Positions 55,336 to 64,000 of a stretch of 64,000 nt of DNA are shown in pieces (position 1 is the first letter of the stretch; each line of letters starts with the position of its first letter). Origin of the DNA: Syncephalastrum monosporum B8922. Its lineage: Eukaryota; Mucoromycota; Mucoromycetes; Mucorales; Syncephalastraceae. The translations under genes and the position numbers were made by a program. The DNA is taken from NCBI GenBank assembly GCA_000697355.1, contig JNEN01000922.1, positions 186,001-250,000 on the forward strand, written 5' to 3'. A model generated the notes under the pieces. The model worked only from the letters and a program-made list of their open reading frames with translations, did not search any database and had not been told where the DNA came from.

Positions 55336-56754
55336 ATGGTCCAAGACATGCCGACACCCGTCACTATTCCTGCTGCCGATCCCTTCAAAGCATACATGAA
55401 TGGCATGACCCCAACCAGTGTTGTCTTCCCTACTCCTCCTCCTCCTCCTATTACTACTACTACCACTACCACTACTACTGCTACTGCTACTGCTACTGCC
55501 GATGCAGCAACAGCTCACTTCAACACTAGCGCCCATAGCAGTAGCAGTAGCATCGGCAGCACCAGCACGACCGCCAGCAGTGTTCCACAAGATTACATGC
55601 CATACCATCAGCCGTCTCCGTACTCGCACCACCACCACTACAACCATCCGTCGAACGGCTCACCTCCGCCTCACATACCCTTAGCGATGCCTGTCCCTGC
55701 CTTGCCGCCAGGACATCACCATCACCACCACCACCATCACCATCATCAGCAGACTTTCTTCCAGCCTCTTCCTCCAGCCATGGCACATCCACCACCACCT
55801 CCACCGCCGCCGCCGCCTTCAATCGCCCCATGTACTCCCACCACTCTGTACGATACACACCAAAGTGCCTACTTTGATTACTTATACCACGTTGGGTTTA
55901 TGCAAGGTGAGTTCACGTTCTGATTCCTTTAATCCATACACTCAACGCGTCTTATTGTAGGTCTCTTCTCTGACGTCTCCATCGCGGTCAGCGGGCTGCA
56001 AGAAACATACGCGTCGCACACGCTTATCCTCGCGCGTTCGCCTGTCCTCTTCCGTCACCTGAGAAACCTCGACCCGAACCATCGTCTCCTCCGTCTCGAT
56101 CTCGCCATCTCGTCCGAGTCATTCTGCATCATCCTCAGCCACCTCTACCGTCCGCTCTCACACCAAGACATCACCTCCCTTGTCACCGAGAAGCCCCATC
56201 TATGCACAGAGTTGCTGGACGCCGCGGAGAGTCTTGAGCTGGACGTGCTGCAGAGTCATTTTCTGCACGTCATTGGCCAAACCTTGTCTCAGAATAACTT
56301 CTTTGGTTGGATTCTGATGCTGCGTACCTATGCGCACCACCCGCCCGCGCGTTGGATCGATGAGCTCGATGCTCTCCTCGTCCGCTTCCTGACGCATACC
56401 CTTCCGCAACAATTTGCGAATGGATCCATGGCCAACTTGTCCGTCTCCTTTGGTTCCACGACCTCCTCCGAGAACAATGCGGGAGGTGCCTCGCTCGCGG
56501 GCATGATGGACCTCGCGCGCATTTACTCGCGCCTCCCGCTGGAATACCTCAAGCGGTGCCTAGAGCATCCTGACCTGGTCATCCACGACACGCTCTTGCG
56601 CTACCGCTTTGCGAAGCAGGTGCTGTCGCTCCGGGAAGAACAAGGCCCGTGCGGCCTATCAGTGTTTCTCCAGTTTGAAGGCGAAGGCCGGGTCATCATT
56701 GGACGAAAACAAACTTTAAAACGCGGTCATTGGGATCTCTCCCTGTACGAGTAA
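55336..56754 (+). CDS. BTB/POZ-domain protein with poly-His and poly-Pro N terminus
   Basis: Two exons, 55336-55906 and 55961-56754 (54-bp intron), 454 residues. The first 190 residues are low-complexity: a Thr/Ala run, Ser runs, a histidine run of about 11 and a proline run of about 10 (codon runs ACT, CAC/CAT, CCA/CCG). The second exon opens in a BTB fold: GLFSDVSIAVSGLQETYASH, LILARSPVLFRHL, SSESFCIILSHLYRPL, LLDAAESLELDVLQ, then a BACK-like helical part (YLKRCLEHPDLVIHDTLLRYRFAKQVLSLRE). BTB proteins often serve as Cullin-3 adaptors or transcription cofactors. No Kelch or zinc-finger domain follows, so the partner domain is unknown. Confidence 0.8.
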
Positions 56755-56877
56755 ACCCTGATTCCCGCCCAGATACACACGTCAAGAAAAAGCGAATCTT
56801 CAAATAAACATAACCATTAGCAAGAGATAGATGCGTTTCTTTACAAATGGAATATAAGCCTTGTTTGTTGTATGTCT

Positions 56878-58187
56878 TCATGGGTAGTTCAGGATGCTGT
56901 TTTTATAGTCGTCAATGTAGGCACGCAAGCGTGCATATTCAGGGAACTGTAGATCATCTACACATGGCAAGCCTGTATAAGAAACTCTGCATCTCTTCCC
57001 CTCTGTCTTTTCTCGTTTACCTTCACTATAGGCCTTGCCCTGGATGCCGTATACCTTTTCGAGATAAAACCACAGCTTTTCACTCACAATATCGGCATGT
57101 GTCTCTGGGGATGGCCGGTACTTGTCCATGGGCAGTCTTATGCTCGGATCCAGTGAGCCATTGTTACGTGCCAGCTTATTATTCGTGATACGTCCTGGCA
57201 ACGGTGAACCTTCGCCTGGATTTCCTTTTTTCTCAGCCTGCCTGTCCATTCTACTTTTTTTCTCCCTTCTACTTACGCGTCCGGAAAAGCATCCATGTAC
57301 GTCCCCATTGCTTCTCGACGAGGTAGTGTTTCAGCGACATGTCTTCGCGTCGCAGCTCCTGTACGTAGAGTTGGTGTTCTGCTCTTCGTCGACGGTCTAG
57401 AGACGTCGTTTCATCGTCCTGGTCGGTCGCTTTGAATTCGCTCGAGATGCTGTTGGCTTTGAACTGCTCGTTTTTGTTTGTGTCGTCGGTACCCAGCTAA
57501 GAAGAAGACCAGAGAGAGAGAGATCAGCAACTGGCGCAGGCACCGCGTGCAGATGTGCCACGTAGCCCCGGCGGGGTTCCGTTCGCTGTCCCTTGCGCCT
57601 TACCTTTCGATCGCAATCAAAGCAATAGAGGTCACCTGAGCTGATCTCGAGCTGTGCGCCGTCTTCTTTCTTTGTGCATGCGCGGCAAGCTATACAATGA
57701 GGTTGGCTCAGCGGGTCTGGTCTGCGATGATGGACGTTGTTGTACGGGCGTGTTGCCCCTTTTAGGGATCCTTACTTGTCCTGTCTGAGGTCGTGTCGAG
57801 GTTAAGGTAAGCCGCAATCTCTGTCCGGCAGCGGTCGCAGCGCATGGGCAGCGGACCTTTGGTTGCCGTGGTGTAGATCACGCGTTTCGCCTCGCTGGGT
57901 GGGGACGGTATAAGGGACAGGTGGCGACAGCACGGCGCGGCGGCCTTGGTGTAAAGGTCCTTGTAGAACGCACGCCACGTCTGGTTGTCGTTGTCAATAT
58001 AGTTGATGCCATAATCACGTTCTACGAGTCGTCGAAAAACAAGCTCGTTGGTTGCCAGGTTCGACAGTTCTCGACACGTGCTTGCAAGTGCAAATACGGA
58101 TTTTATGTCGAGATACATAGCCACCTGAAGAAGCAGCTCTGTCGACAGACGCAGTATAGGTTGTTCTTTTTTATGGTGGTCCATCAT
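56878..58187 (-). CDS. F-box protein with DUSP domain
   Basis: Four exons: 58187-57776, 57689-57604, 57496-57277 and 57215-56878, 351 residues; a possible further 48-bp intron (57020-56973, GTAAAC...ACAG) would leave 335. The N terminus holds an F-box: ILRLSTELLLQVAMYLDIKSVFALASTCRELSNLA, then VFRRLVERDYGI. Two CxxC pairs (CDRC, CRACTKKE...CFDC) may form a zinc site. The second half reads like a DUSP fold: KHYLVEKQWGRTWMLF, then PGRITNNKLARNNG and SEKLWFYLEKVYG, a domain usually attached to deubiquitinases. F-box proteins are SCF ubiquitin-ligase adaptors. The combination with DUSP is uncommon and could connect ligase and deubiquitinase pathways. Confidence 0.75.
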
Positions 58188-58397
58188 GCTATATGCGAAA
58201 GAAGAGACGGGTGCGTACAGAAATAATAATAAAAGAAGGTGGGGGGGCTGGGTGGGGGGGAATAGGGGATGGAAAAAAAAATTCAAGAAGATGGTGGTTT
58301 TTCTTTTCTTTTTTTTTTTTTTTCGAAAGGGAAAAAAGAGACCGGAGGGGTGTGGCCCTCAGCGCCATGAATCCGCGTCCACAGTGTGACTCGTTTC

Positions 58398-60060
58398 TTA
58401 TTCGCCGCTCGAAATCTTTCGCATAGCCTCGATTAACGTCCCCAGTGGTTCCATGGCCTACGATATATGCGTGTTTTGAGTAACCGGCTGTGTCTGTGTC
58501 TAATCCTTGTTTGACATTTACCTTCCACTTTTGTTTCAATTCTTGATATTCTTTTCGTGCAGCTGCGTCCCGCGTCTTGAGGTCACTGCGCTTCTTGAGG
58601 AGCCCAACCGACTCTTTGCGCCTCATCCCACGGAGCAACTCCATTGTGCGGAGATATAATTCAAGTTCACAGTAACGCTGCCGGTTTCTCCTCTAGAATA
58701 GCACGGTTACTACTTTACTTCTGCTAGTCGCGGAAACAGACCGACTCAACTTACCAGGGCGTTCATCTGCTCCATAATACTCGATTCAAGCTCCTCAGTG
58801 GACTGTACGACGGCGGGATCAAAGTTTGCCCTGTTACGCAGTGTGAATGGGCGAGCTAGCCATGCAGACACGCACTTACGTTCCCCCTGACGTATTCCGA
58901 CTGATGGTTCGGATAAGTTCATCGATATCACCCAGCTGTCTCGAGAAATAGTTCGGATTCAGACCCTCTGGTTTGTCATCCGAAAGAGCTTTGTTGAATC
59001 CTGCGCGGACTCTTTGAATGGCCAAGTCTCTTTCCTGTGCTTGCTGCGCCTTTGGGTCCAGGCTTTCAGCCGATGGACTGTGCGTGTCAAAGGACTCTTC
59101 TAGTTCCTGTGATCGAGGTGCATTCCCGATTTTATCACTGGTAGGGTTCGCGCCTCGCTCCTCAAAGATCTCAGCGTCATCATAAGCACCAAAGTCGTCA
59201 TCAAATGATACGTTCGGGTATGTCGGGGCGGGGGAGAGCTGACGGCCTGGGACCGGACTGTCCTGTTGACTCGCAATGTCGTTGATGGTCTTGGTTGGAG
59301 TTGGTTCGCGTGGGCCGAGTCGAGAGTCGCCTGCTTCATTTTTTTGAGGTTCATTCGGTTCATTCGGTTCAATTGGTTTATTTGCTTCTATTGGTTCCGT
59401 CGGTTCCGTCGGTTCTGTCGGTCCAGTCTGTACGGTCTGCTCGGTCACCTTAGCTTGGGTTTGCTTTAGACTCGGCTGAAATGAGCCACGTGGCACTGTG
59501 GTATGTGTATCTGCTTTTGAAGATTCTGGTTCGTTGTGTTCTGGTTCGTGGGAGGAAGGCGACGGGACGCGTGGTGACGAGATTTTATCGCGTCGTGCAG
59601 AGGGTGACTGGATAGGCTGGATAGGTGCCGTAGTTCTGTGAGGAGACTGTGTTTTTGATTGTATACTTTGATAAGAAGAGCTGCTTTGGATTGAAAGTCG
59701 CCTTCGTGGTAGACTGTTGTCATGGTCTGAAAGAGGAATGCGCAAGCCGTCAGGAGGCGTATCGAACACGCTATCGTCGAACTCTTTTCGCTTGCGACTG
59801 AGAGGACTGCTACCAGGAACACGTTGACGCAGTTGTTCCACTGTAATACAATTATAGATTGAGCAACATGCAATAATTATAGTGACAATGGCGTACAGTA
59901 AATGTCTGAAGGTTGAATAATAAAATTGGGTCCCTGAGAAGGATCAAAGGGCCTGAAATTACGACGTCAATCACACGGTCCATTTATTAGCAATGGAAGC
60001 TTACGCTGAGCCGCGCTGGCGTTCCTTGAAGCGTGTAAACACGTCGTCGTGTGCAGGCAT
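58398..60060 (-). CDS. Unidentified coiled-coil protein with disordered middle
   Basis: Six exons: 60060-60005, 59952-59897, 59840-58880, 58830-58755, 58692-58522 and 58457-58398; 459 residues. The start MPAHDDVFTRFKERQRGSAP and FDPSQGPNFIIQPSD look like a conserved short motif. Residues about 40-310 are disordered and rich in Ser, Pro and Glu, with a tandem TEP/NEP run (EPTEPTEPTEPIEANKP). The end is helical and basic: QSTEELESSIMEQMNALRRN, YLRTMELLRGMRRKE, RKEYQELKQKWKAMEPL, very likely a coiled coil. I do not recognise the family. The layout (N-terminal motif, disorder, C-terminal coiled coil) resembles structural or kinetochore-type subunits, but no specific match is claimed. Confidence 0.7.
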
Positions 60061-60372
60061 GGCGTGTTGAGCGTTTAATTATTAAAGTGATAAGGATGGA
60101 ACGCTGCCGAGCAGCGTGTATTATTTTTATTTCAGTTTAGGAATCCGGGAGCGCCAATTCACACATTTCTGCAAAATTAGAGTCCGGCTGATAATGTAAT
60201 TCAAAGGTAGTTATTAACGTTAGACTAAAGAATACAATACAAAAGATCAGGAAACAAGTAGAAGAATAAGGAAATAGAGAGAATAGAGAGAATAGAGAGG
60301 AAGAGGATAAAGAGGATAAAGAGAATAAAAGAGAATAAAAAGGGAGCGAAAAGATCACGAAATCAAGCAGTG
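60061..60372. other. Spacer with purine-rich tandem repeats
   Basis: AGAGAGAAT/AGAGGATAA-type units run from about 60279 to 60345, just beyond the SIP5 stop codon. No coding signal. Confidence 0.6.
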
Positions 60373-61471
60373 CTACTGGGCAGTTGTCATCTGGTGTTGG
60401 GATACATTCATGCGTATAGCATCCATGACCGTAGCTTCCTCCGACTGCCAGCTACGTTCACTGTAGTTGCTGATATAATAGGGCGAGTCGGAGGCACGGA
60501 CATGTCTTACAGGTGCGGAGAACTGCTGGCTATTGGGCCGTACAACCGTGCGGCGCGTCGTGCCACTTCCAGACAGACTGCCTTCTGCGCTTCTGCGTTC
60601 TTGGCGTCTTCTAGCCGACGGGGTCACGGTGACCGCCATTTTCTCCCAGTCTGGCCTAACTTGGTCTGCAGGGTCGTACAAAGCAAATGAGCCTTTTCAT
60701 TCCACAAGTGCTGCGCGAAAGAAGAAGACTTACCAACAAGCACGATGTCAGGGTCATCCAGGCCCAATTTCCGTTTTGGCCGTCCATCTTGTGTGCGTTC
60801 GAGCGAATTTCTTCGGTTGACGAATGCCTATATTCCACTGATAAGCCCAATGATCCAGATGCATGTCGACCCACGTACTTGATATGTGTCAGCAAGCGGA
60901 TGGGGTATGTAAATCACACCAAAATCAGGCTGAACGCAAAAAGGGCATACAGGCGACACCAGAGGATTCGAAGGGGAGCGTTTAAAGCGCAGAAAGCACT
61001 TTGTGCAGATCGGTTTGTCGCAGCAGCGCGTGTAGTTTATATAGACCGGATAGCACTGATCTCTCTGTCAGCTCTCAGAAGCAGGCGCATAGTTTTTGGC
61101 TTACCAAGAAACAAATGGGGCATTCCAAGGTGCGGTCGAAAAGTGAGAACTGCGTCAGGCGATTACGCTGCGAAAACTTCAAAGCAATGGCTTCAATTTC
61201 CCCAAAGATCGGCCGTCTCTCAGGTTCGCTCGGGGTGTTGTGAATGCTGCTGCTGCTATCTGGCGAAGACAAGAGACCTGTGAACCACCGGTGTTATTTG
61301 CAATGGCTCGTCATTCAGCACATATACACACGTACCTTTGTAGAGCGGGGCGAGACGGCCCTGACGGATAAACTTGCGTGCTACCTTGTGATCATAGCCG
61401 TAATGGCTTGCACATGCTTCGTCGGGATCAAAGGTATCCCAGTCAACGACTTTGGAGATCTTGACTCCCAT
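60373..61471 (-). CDS. SIP5: SIP5-family zinc-finger protein
   Basis: Five exons (61471-61336, 61277-61105, 61055-60879, 60827-60734, 60665-60373), 290 residues. It starts [20 protein letters not shown] (a possible N-myristoylation Gly2), then [17 protein letters not shown] and [17 protein letters not shown], a RING-like zinc module ([33 protein letters not shown]) and [18 protein letters not shown]. This order matches SIP5, a Snf1-kinase interacting protein that contributes to glucose-response signalling. The last part is Ser/Arg-rich and disordered. An ATG 18 bp upstream (61489) is also in frame. The identification rests on the double Cys-rich motif. Confidence 0.88.
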
Positions 61472-62143
61472 AAAACGGCTGTGTAGCAATAAGAAAGAAG
61501 ATAATGCTTGGATAATGCGTTTTCCTGTGTTTTAAAGTCAAGGTGCTTCGCCACTTGGAACAATCGACCGGGCCGTCGATCATCATTACTGTTTTTGGTA
61601 GTTTGTTGGGGATTTTTGCCTAGCCACCAAGATTCTCAGTCATAATACAGTCATCTGTACATAGAAATCATTGCCTGAAACAAAGCCGCGTCAACATGAC
61701 ACCACGAAGAGACATGGCTCTGGGCCTTTTTCTAATCGAAAGATACACCGCAGTGGGGATCAATGACATAATCCGTATGCTCCACAGTAAGTCAATGCGA
61801 AAAAGCAAAAAATCTACAAGCTATGCAAAATCTACACACGATGCAGTACGTATTGTAGAGTGGAGCTTTTCTATACATAGTACACATCTATATGTGCTGC
61901 TGCTTTTTACTTTTCGGAGGCCAGAGTTTATTTTTGTCGGTGACAGATGTGCAGCACAATACAAAGTGCGCACGGATAATCATTGAAGAAAGGCTCAATT
62001 CATGGCCCCAATTTTTTTTCCCGCATCCGGTATAAAATGATTACTGTAAGCAAATCTCTCGGGGTTCACACGGGACCTTGTCCCTTAAATACCCCACACT
62101 TTTAATTCACCTTGCAGTTCATCTATCTCTTGAATAGAGTGAT
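61472..62143. other. Divergent promoter between SIP5 and monooxygenase copy 2
   Basis: About 670 bp of mixed sequence, including an 80-codon open frame at 61696-61986 without features. A TATA box for the monooxygenase is annotated separately. No gene supported. Confidence 0.5.
62031..62037 (+). promoter_or_regulatory. TATA-box-like element of monooxygenase copy 2
   Basis: TATAAAA about 107 bp before ATG 62144, a plausible core-promoter spacing. Compare copy 1, where the TATA-like element lies at about 80 bp. Confidence 0.5.
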
Positions 62144-64000
62144 ATGTTATCTGTCGCAGTCATTGGCACAGGGTAAGTACAAAATTATATAGACAACGCA
62201 AGTCCTTACATGATCACAGGTTTAGCGGCATATGCGCAGCCATAAGACTCAGGCAGGAGTTGGGCGTGGATGCCACTGTGTTTGAAATGAGCAGTGAGGT
62301 GGGCGGTACCTGGCGTCAGAATATCTATCCTGGTGCTGAGTGTGATATCCCGTCGCATCTCTATTCCCTGAGCTTCGAGCTGAATCCAAGTACGTGGTAT
62401 GGATGGCAAAGAATCACACAGAAAAGCTCATGTATCATTCTCGCCAGACTGGCCGAAGCATTACAGTGGCCAACGTGAGATCCATGCGTATCTGCAGCAT
62501 GTTGCCAAGAAATACAATGTTTACAAGCAGATCCTTTTCAACACCGAAGTGCTCAGCACCGAGTGGCTCGAACAGAAGCAAAAATGGCATGTCAAGTGGC
62601 GTTCCACTCTAGATGAGAAGGCAAATATAATTTCTGAAGGCTATTTTGATTCTGTGTATGCATCGTTATTACTCTGTTTTTCACGAACTGGAATTTAACG
62701 CGTTTTTGTGTTTTTTTTATAGAATCGCTGGCCTTGGACCTCTGCGTATCCCGAATGTGCCCAAGGAATTCAGCGGATTCGAGGGTCCGATTGTGCATAC
62801 CACGTTTTGGGACAAGAGCATTGACTTTACCAACAAGCGTGTGGCTGTCATTGGCAGTGGTACAAGGTGGGATTTCTTTTAGCAATGGTTTCCCCACGCT
62901 TAGTCTCCATTAACTCTTTTTACCTTATTGTGTAATATAGCGCCGTTCAAGTGGTACCTGAACTGACCAAGCAGGTGTCACATCTCTACAATTATATGAG
63001 AACGCCTATATGGGTTGTTCCTCGAGGTATGCGAATATATACTAAAAAAAAAAACAAATCAGGCGCATGACTCACAGGTGTGTCGTGGGAGCAGATCAGT
63101 TCAACTACTCGTCCCTGGTCAAGTTTGTATTTCGCTATGTCCCCTTTGCGATGCGGTTGTATCGATGGTTCCTTTATCTGAAGCATGAGGTGGGGTTTGG
63201 CCTATTCAGAAATCACCAGTCAAGGATCAGCCGCAGGGTGCGCAGCCAGTTGGAAGGGAGCATTGTGCAGCGCCTCAAAAAGGTGGGACGTCTTGATTTG
63301 GTCCCTGCTCTCACGCCAGGTACGTCCTATGCTGCTTTCAGTATCTCAGTGCTACGTCATTCATTCCTGAGCTACACTCATACGTATCAGAATACGCACC
63401 TGGATGCAAACGCCTTGCCAAGAGCGAGACCTTTATAGAAGCACTTGCCAAACCAAACGTGACCGTTGTGCGCAGCGGTGTAGCCAAAGTAGAGGGTCAT
63501 ACAATCACGGACAACCACGGCAATGAAGTCGAAGTAGATATTCTGGTGCTTGCTACCGGATTCAAGACTCAAAGCTTCACGGGTAACCTCAAGGTGATCG
63601 GTAGAGGAGGTCAGACTTTAGATGAGAAATGGCATTCGGCCTATCCTCAGACTTACAAGGTAAAAAATGACACCGGATACCTCGTACGCGTGGCTCATAG
63701 ATGGGTTCATAGTCTGTGACTACACCTGGATACCCCAACTTTTTCTACCTTCTCGGCCCCTCATCCGGTCTGGGCCATAACTCTGTCATCGTGATTGTGG
63801 AATGGTACGTTGTGGTCATACTCGTTCAAATATCAAAATGTGCTTATGTGTGATTTTTGCGTACGCAGTCAGGTGGAATATGCTGTTCAGTGTTTGAAGC
63901 ACATGGTCAAAAAGAAGATCAAATCACTTGAGCCCAAGGAGTCTGCTGCTAATGAATGGGTATCCACGCTGCGCGAGAACCTCAAGACCACTGTGTGGGG
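62144..64000 (+). CDS. FAD-dependent Baeyer-Villiger-type monooxygenase, copy 2 (3' end cut by window)
   Basis: Exons 62144-62172, 62220-62389, 62448-62655, 62723-62866, 62941-63026, 63095-63319, 63391-63659, 63713-63804 and 63869 onward; about 450 residues are visible. GTGFSGICAA and EVGGTWRQNIYPGAECD match copy 1, as do FEGPIVHTTFWD (Baeyer-Villiger fingerprint), VIGSGTSAVQ and LATGF. A naive reading of the region 62389-62450 changes frame, but the 58-bp intron with acceptor TCGCCAG restores FELNPNWPKHYSGQREI, so the gene is intact as far as seen. Copies 1 and 2 face away from each other, 51 kb apart. The last exon or exons, matching copy 1's GVWPGTIFSFWWEL, lie outside the window. Confidence 0.88.

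Noticed and set aside
62389..62450. Apparent frameshift in monooxygenase copy 2
   Set aside because: A 58-bp intron with GTACGT donor and GCCAG acceptor restores the family sequence, and copy 1 has an intron at the same place and phase.
1..64000. Search for transposons, CRISPR arrays or viral genes
   Set aside because: No transposase, reverse transcriptase or integrase motif, no long terminal or inverted repeats and no spaced repeat array seen; only microsatellites.

Overview
The window is fungal nuclear DNA. Most genes carry several short spliceosomal introns, mostly about 41-90 bp with GT(A/G)AGT-like donors, a pyrimidine-poor 3' end and an AG acceptor. Genes lie close together on both strands, and the set is eukaryotic: dynactin p62, EB1, B-type cyclin, LSm5, eL37, SFT2, Yos1. 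A CPS1/hyaluronan-synthase-like GT2 enzyme, an animal-like WDR59, a PlsB-type acyltransferase and a TOE1-like deadenylase fit an early-diverging fungus (Mucoromycota, probably Mucorales) better than Dikarya. That placement is inference. I see no tRNA, rRNA, CRISPR array, insertion sequence or transposon ORF.

Layout. 0-11.4 kb: 3' end of a DUR3-type urea transporter, TOE1-like nuclease, CPS1-like glycosyltransferase, LCL3-type nuclease, LSm5, a universal-stress protein, an SFP1/JAZF1-like zinc-finger protein and a 9-exon Baeyer-Villiger-type monooxygenase. 11.5-14.9 kb: gene-poor. 14.9-19.2 kb: B-type cyclin, SFT2, arginase. 19.2-23.8 kb: the longest gene-poor stretch, with one unexplained ORF. 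23.8-38.2 kb: ankyrin protein, glyoxalase II, EB1, mitochondrial Met-tRNA formyltransferase, PX-PB1 protein, dynactin p62, Yos1/IER3IP1 and a SET protein. 38.3-42.8 kb: a 9-exon WDR59/SEA3 gene. 43.0 kb: a small secreted six-cysteine, defensin-like peptide. 43.8-50.7 kb: a transcription-factor homology domain protein and a PlsB-type glycerol-phosphate acyltransferase. 52.3-61.5 kb: eL37, a Cys-rich membrane protein, Mis12/Mtw1-like kinetochore protein, BTB protein, F-box/DUSP protein, an unidentified coiled-coil protein and SIP5. 62.1 kb to the end: a second monooxygenase, paralogous to the first and cut by the window edge.

The genes are mostly independent housekeeping loci, not a pathway cluster. 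Loose themes are nitrogen recovery (urea transporter, arginase), division and the microtubule system (cyclin B, EB1, dynactin, Mis12), secretory traffic (SFT2, Yos1) and nutrient signalling (WDR59 of SEA/GATOR2, SIP5, SFP1-like). Exon boundaries were set by hand from splice signals, reading frame and family expectation. For every gene where exons are listed the exon lengths sum to a multiple of three, but no transcript evidence was available.

The most interesting points are the CSalpha-beta-like secreted peptide, a 7-nt and a 10-nt microexon, a GC-AG intron, the monooxygenase pair with partly different intron positions, a fungal PlsB-type acyltransferase, the F-box plus DUSP architecture, and two short uncharacterised ORFs in otherwise empty regions. 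I did not find a convincing new multi-gene system.
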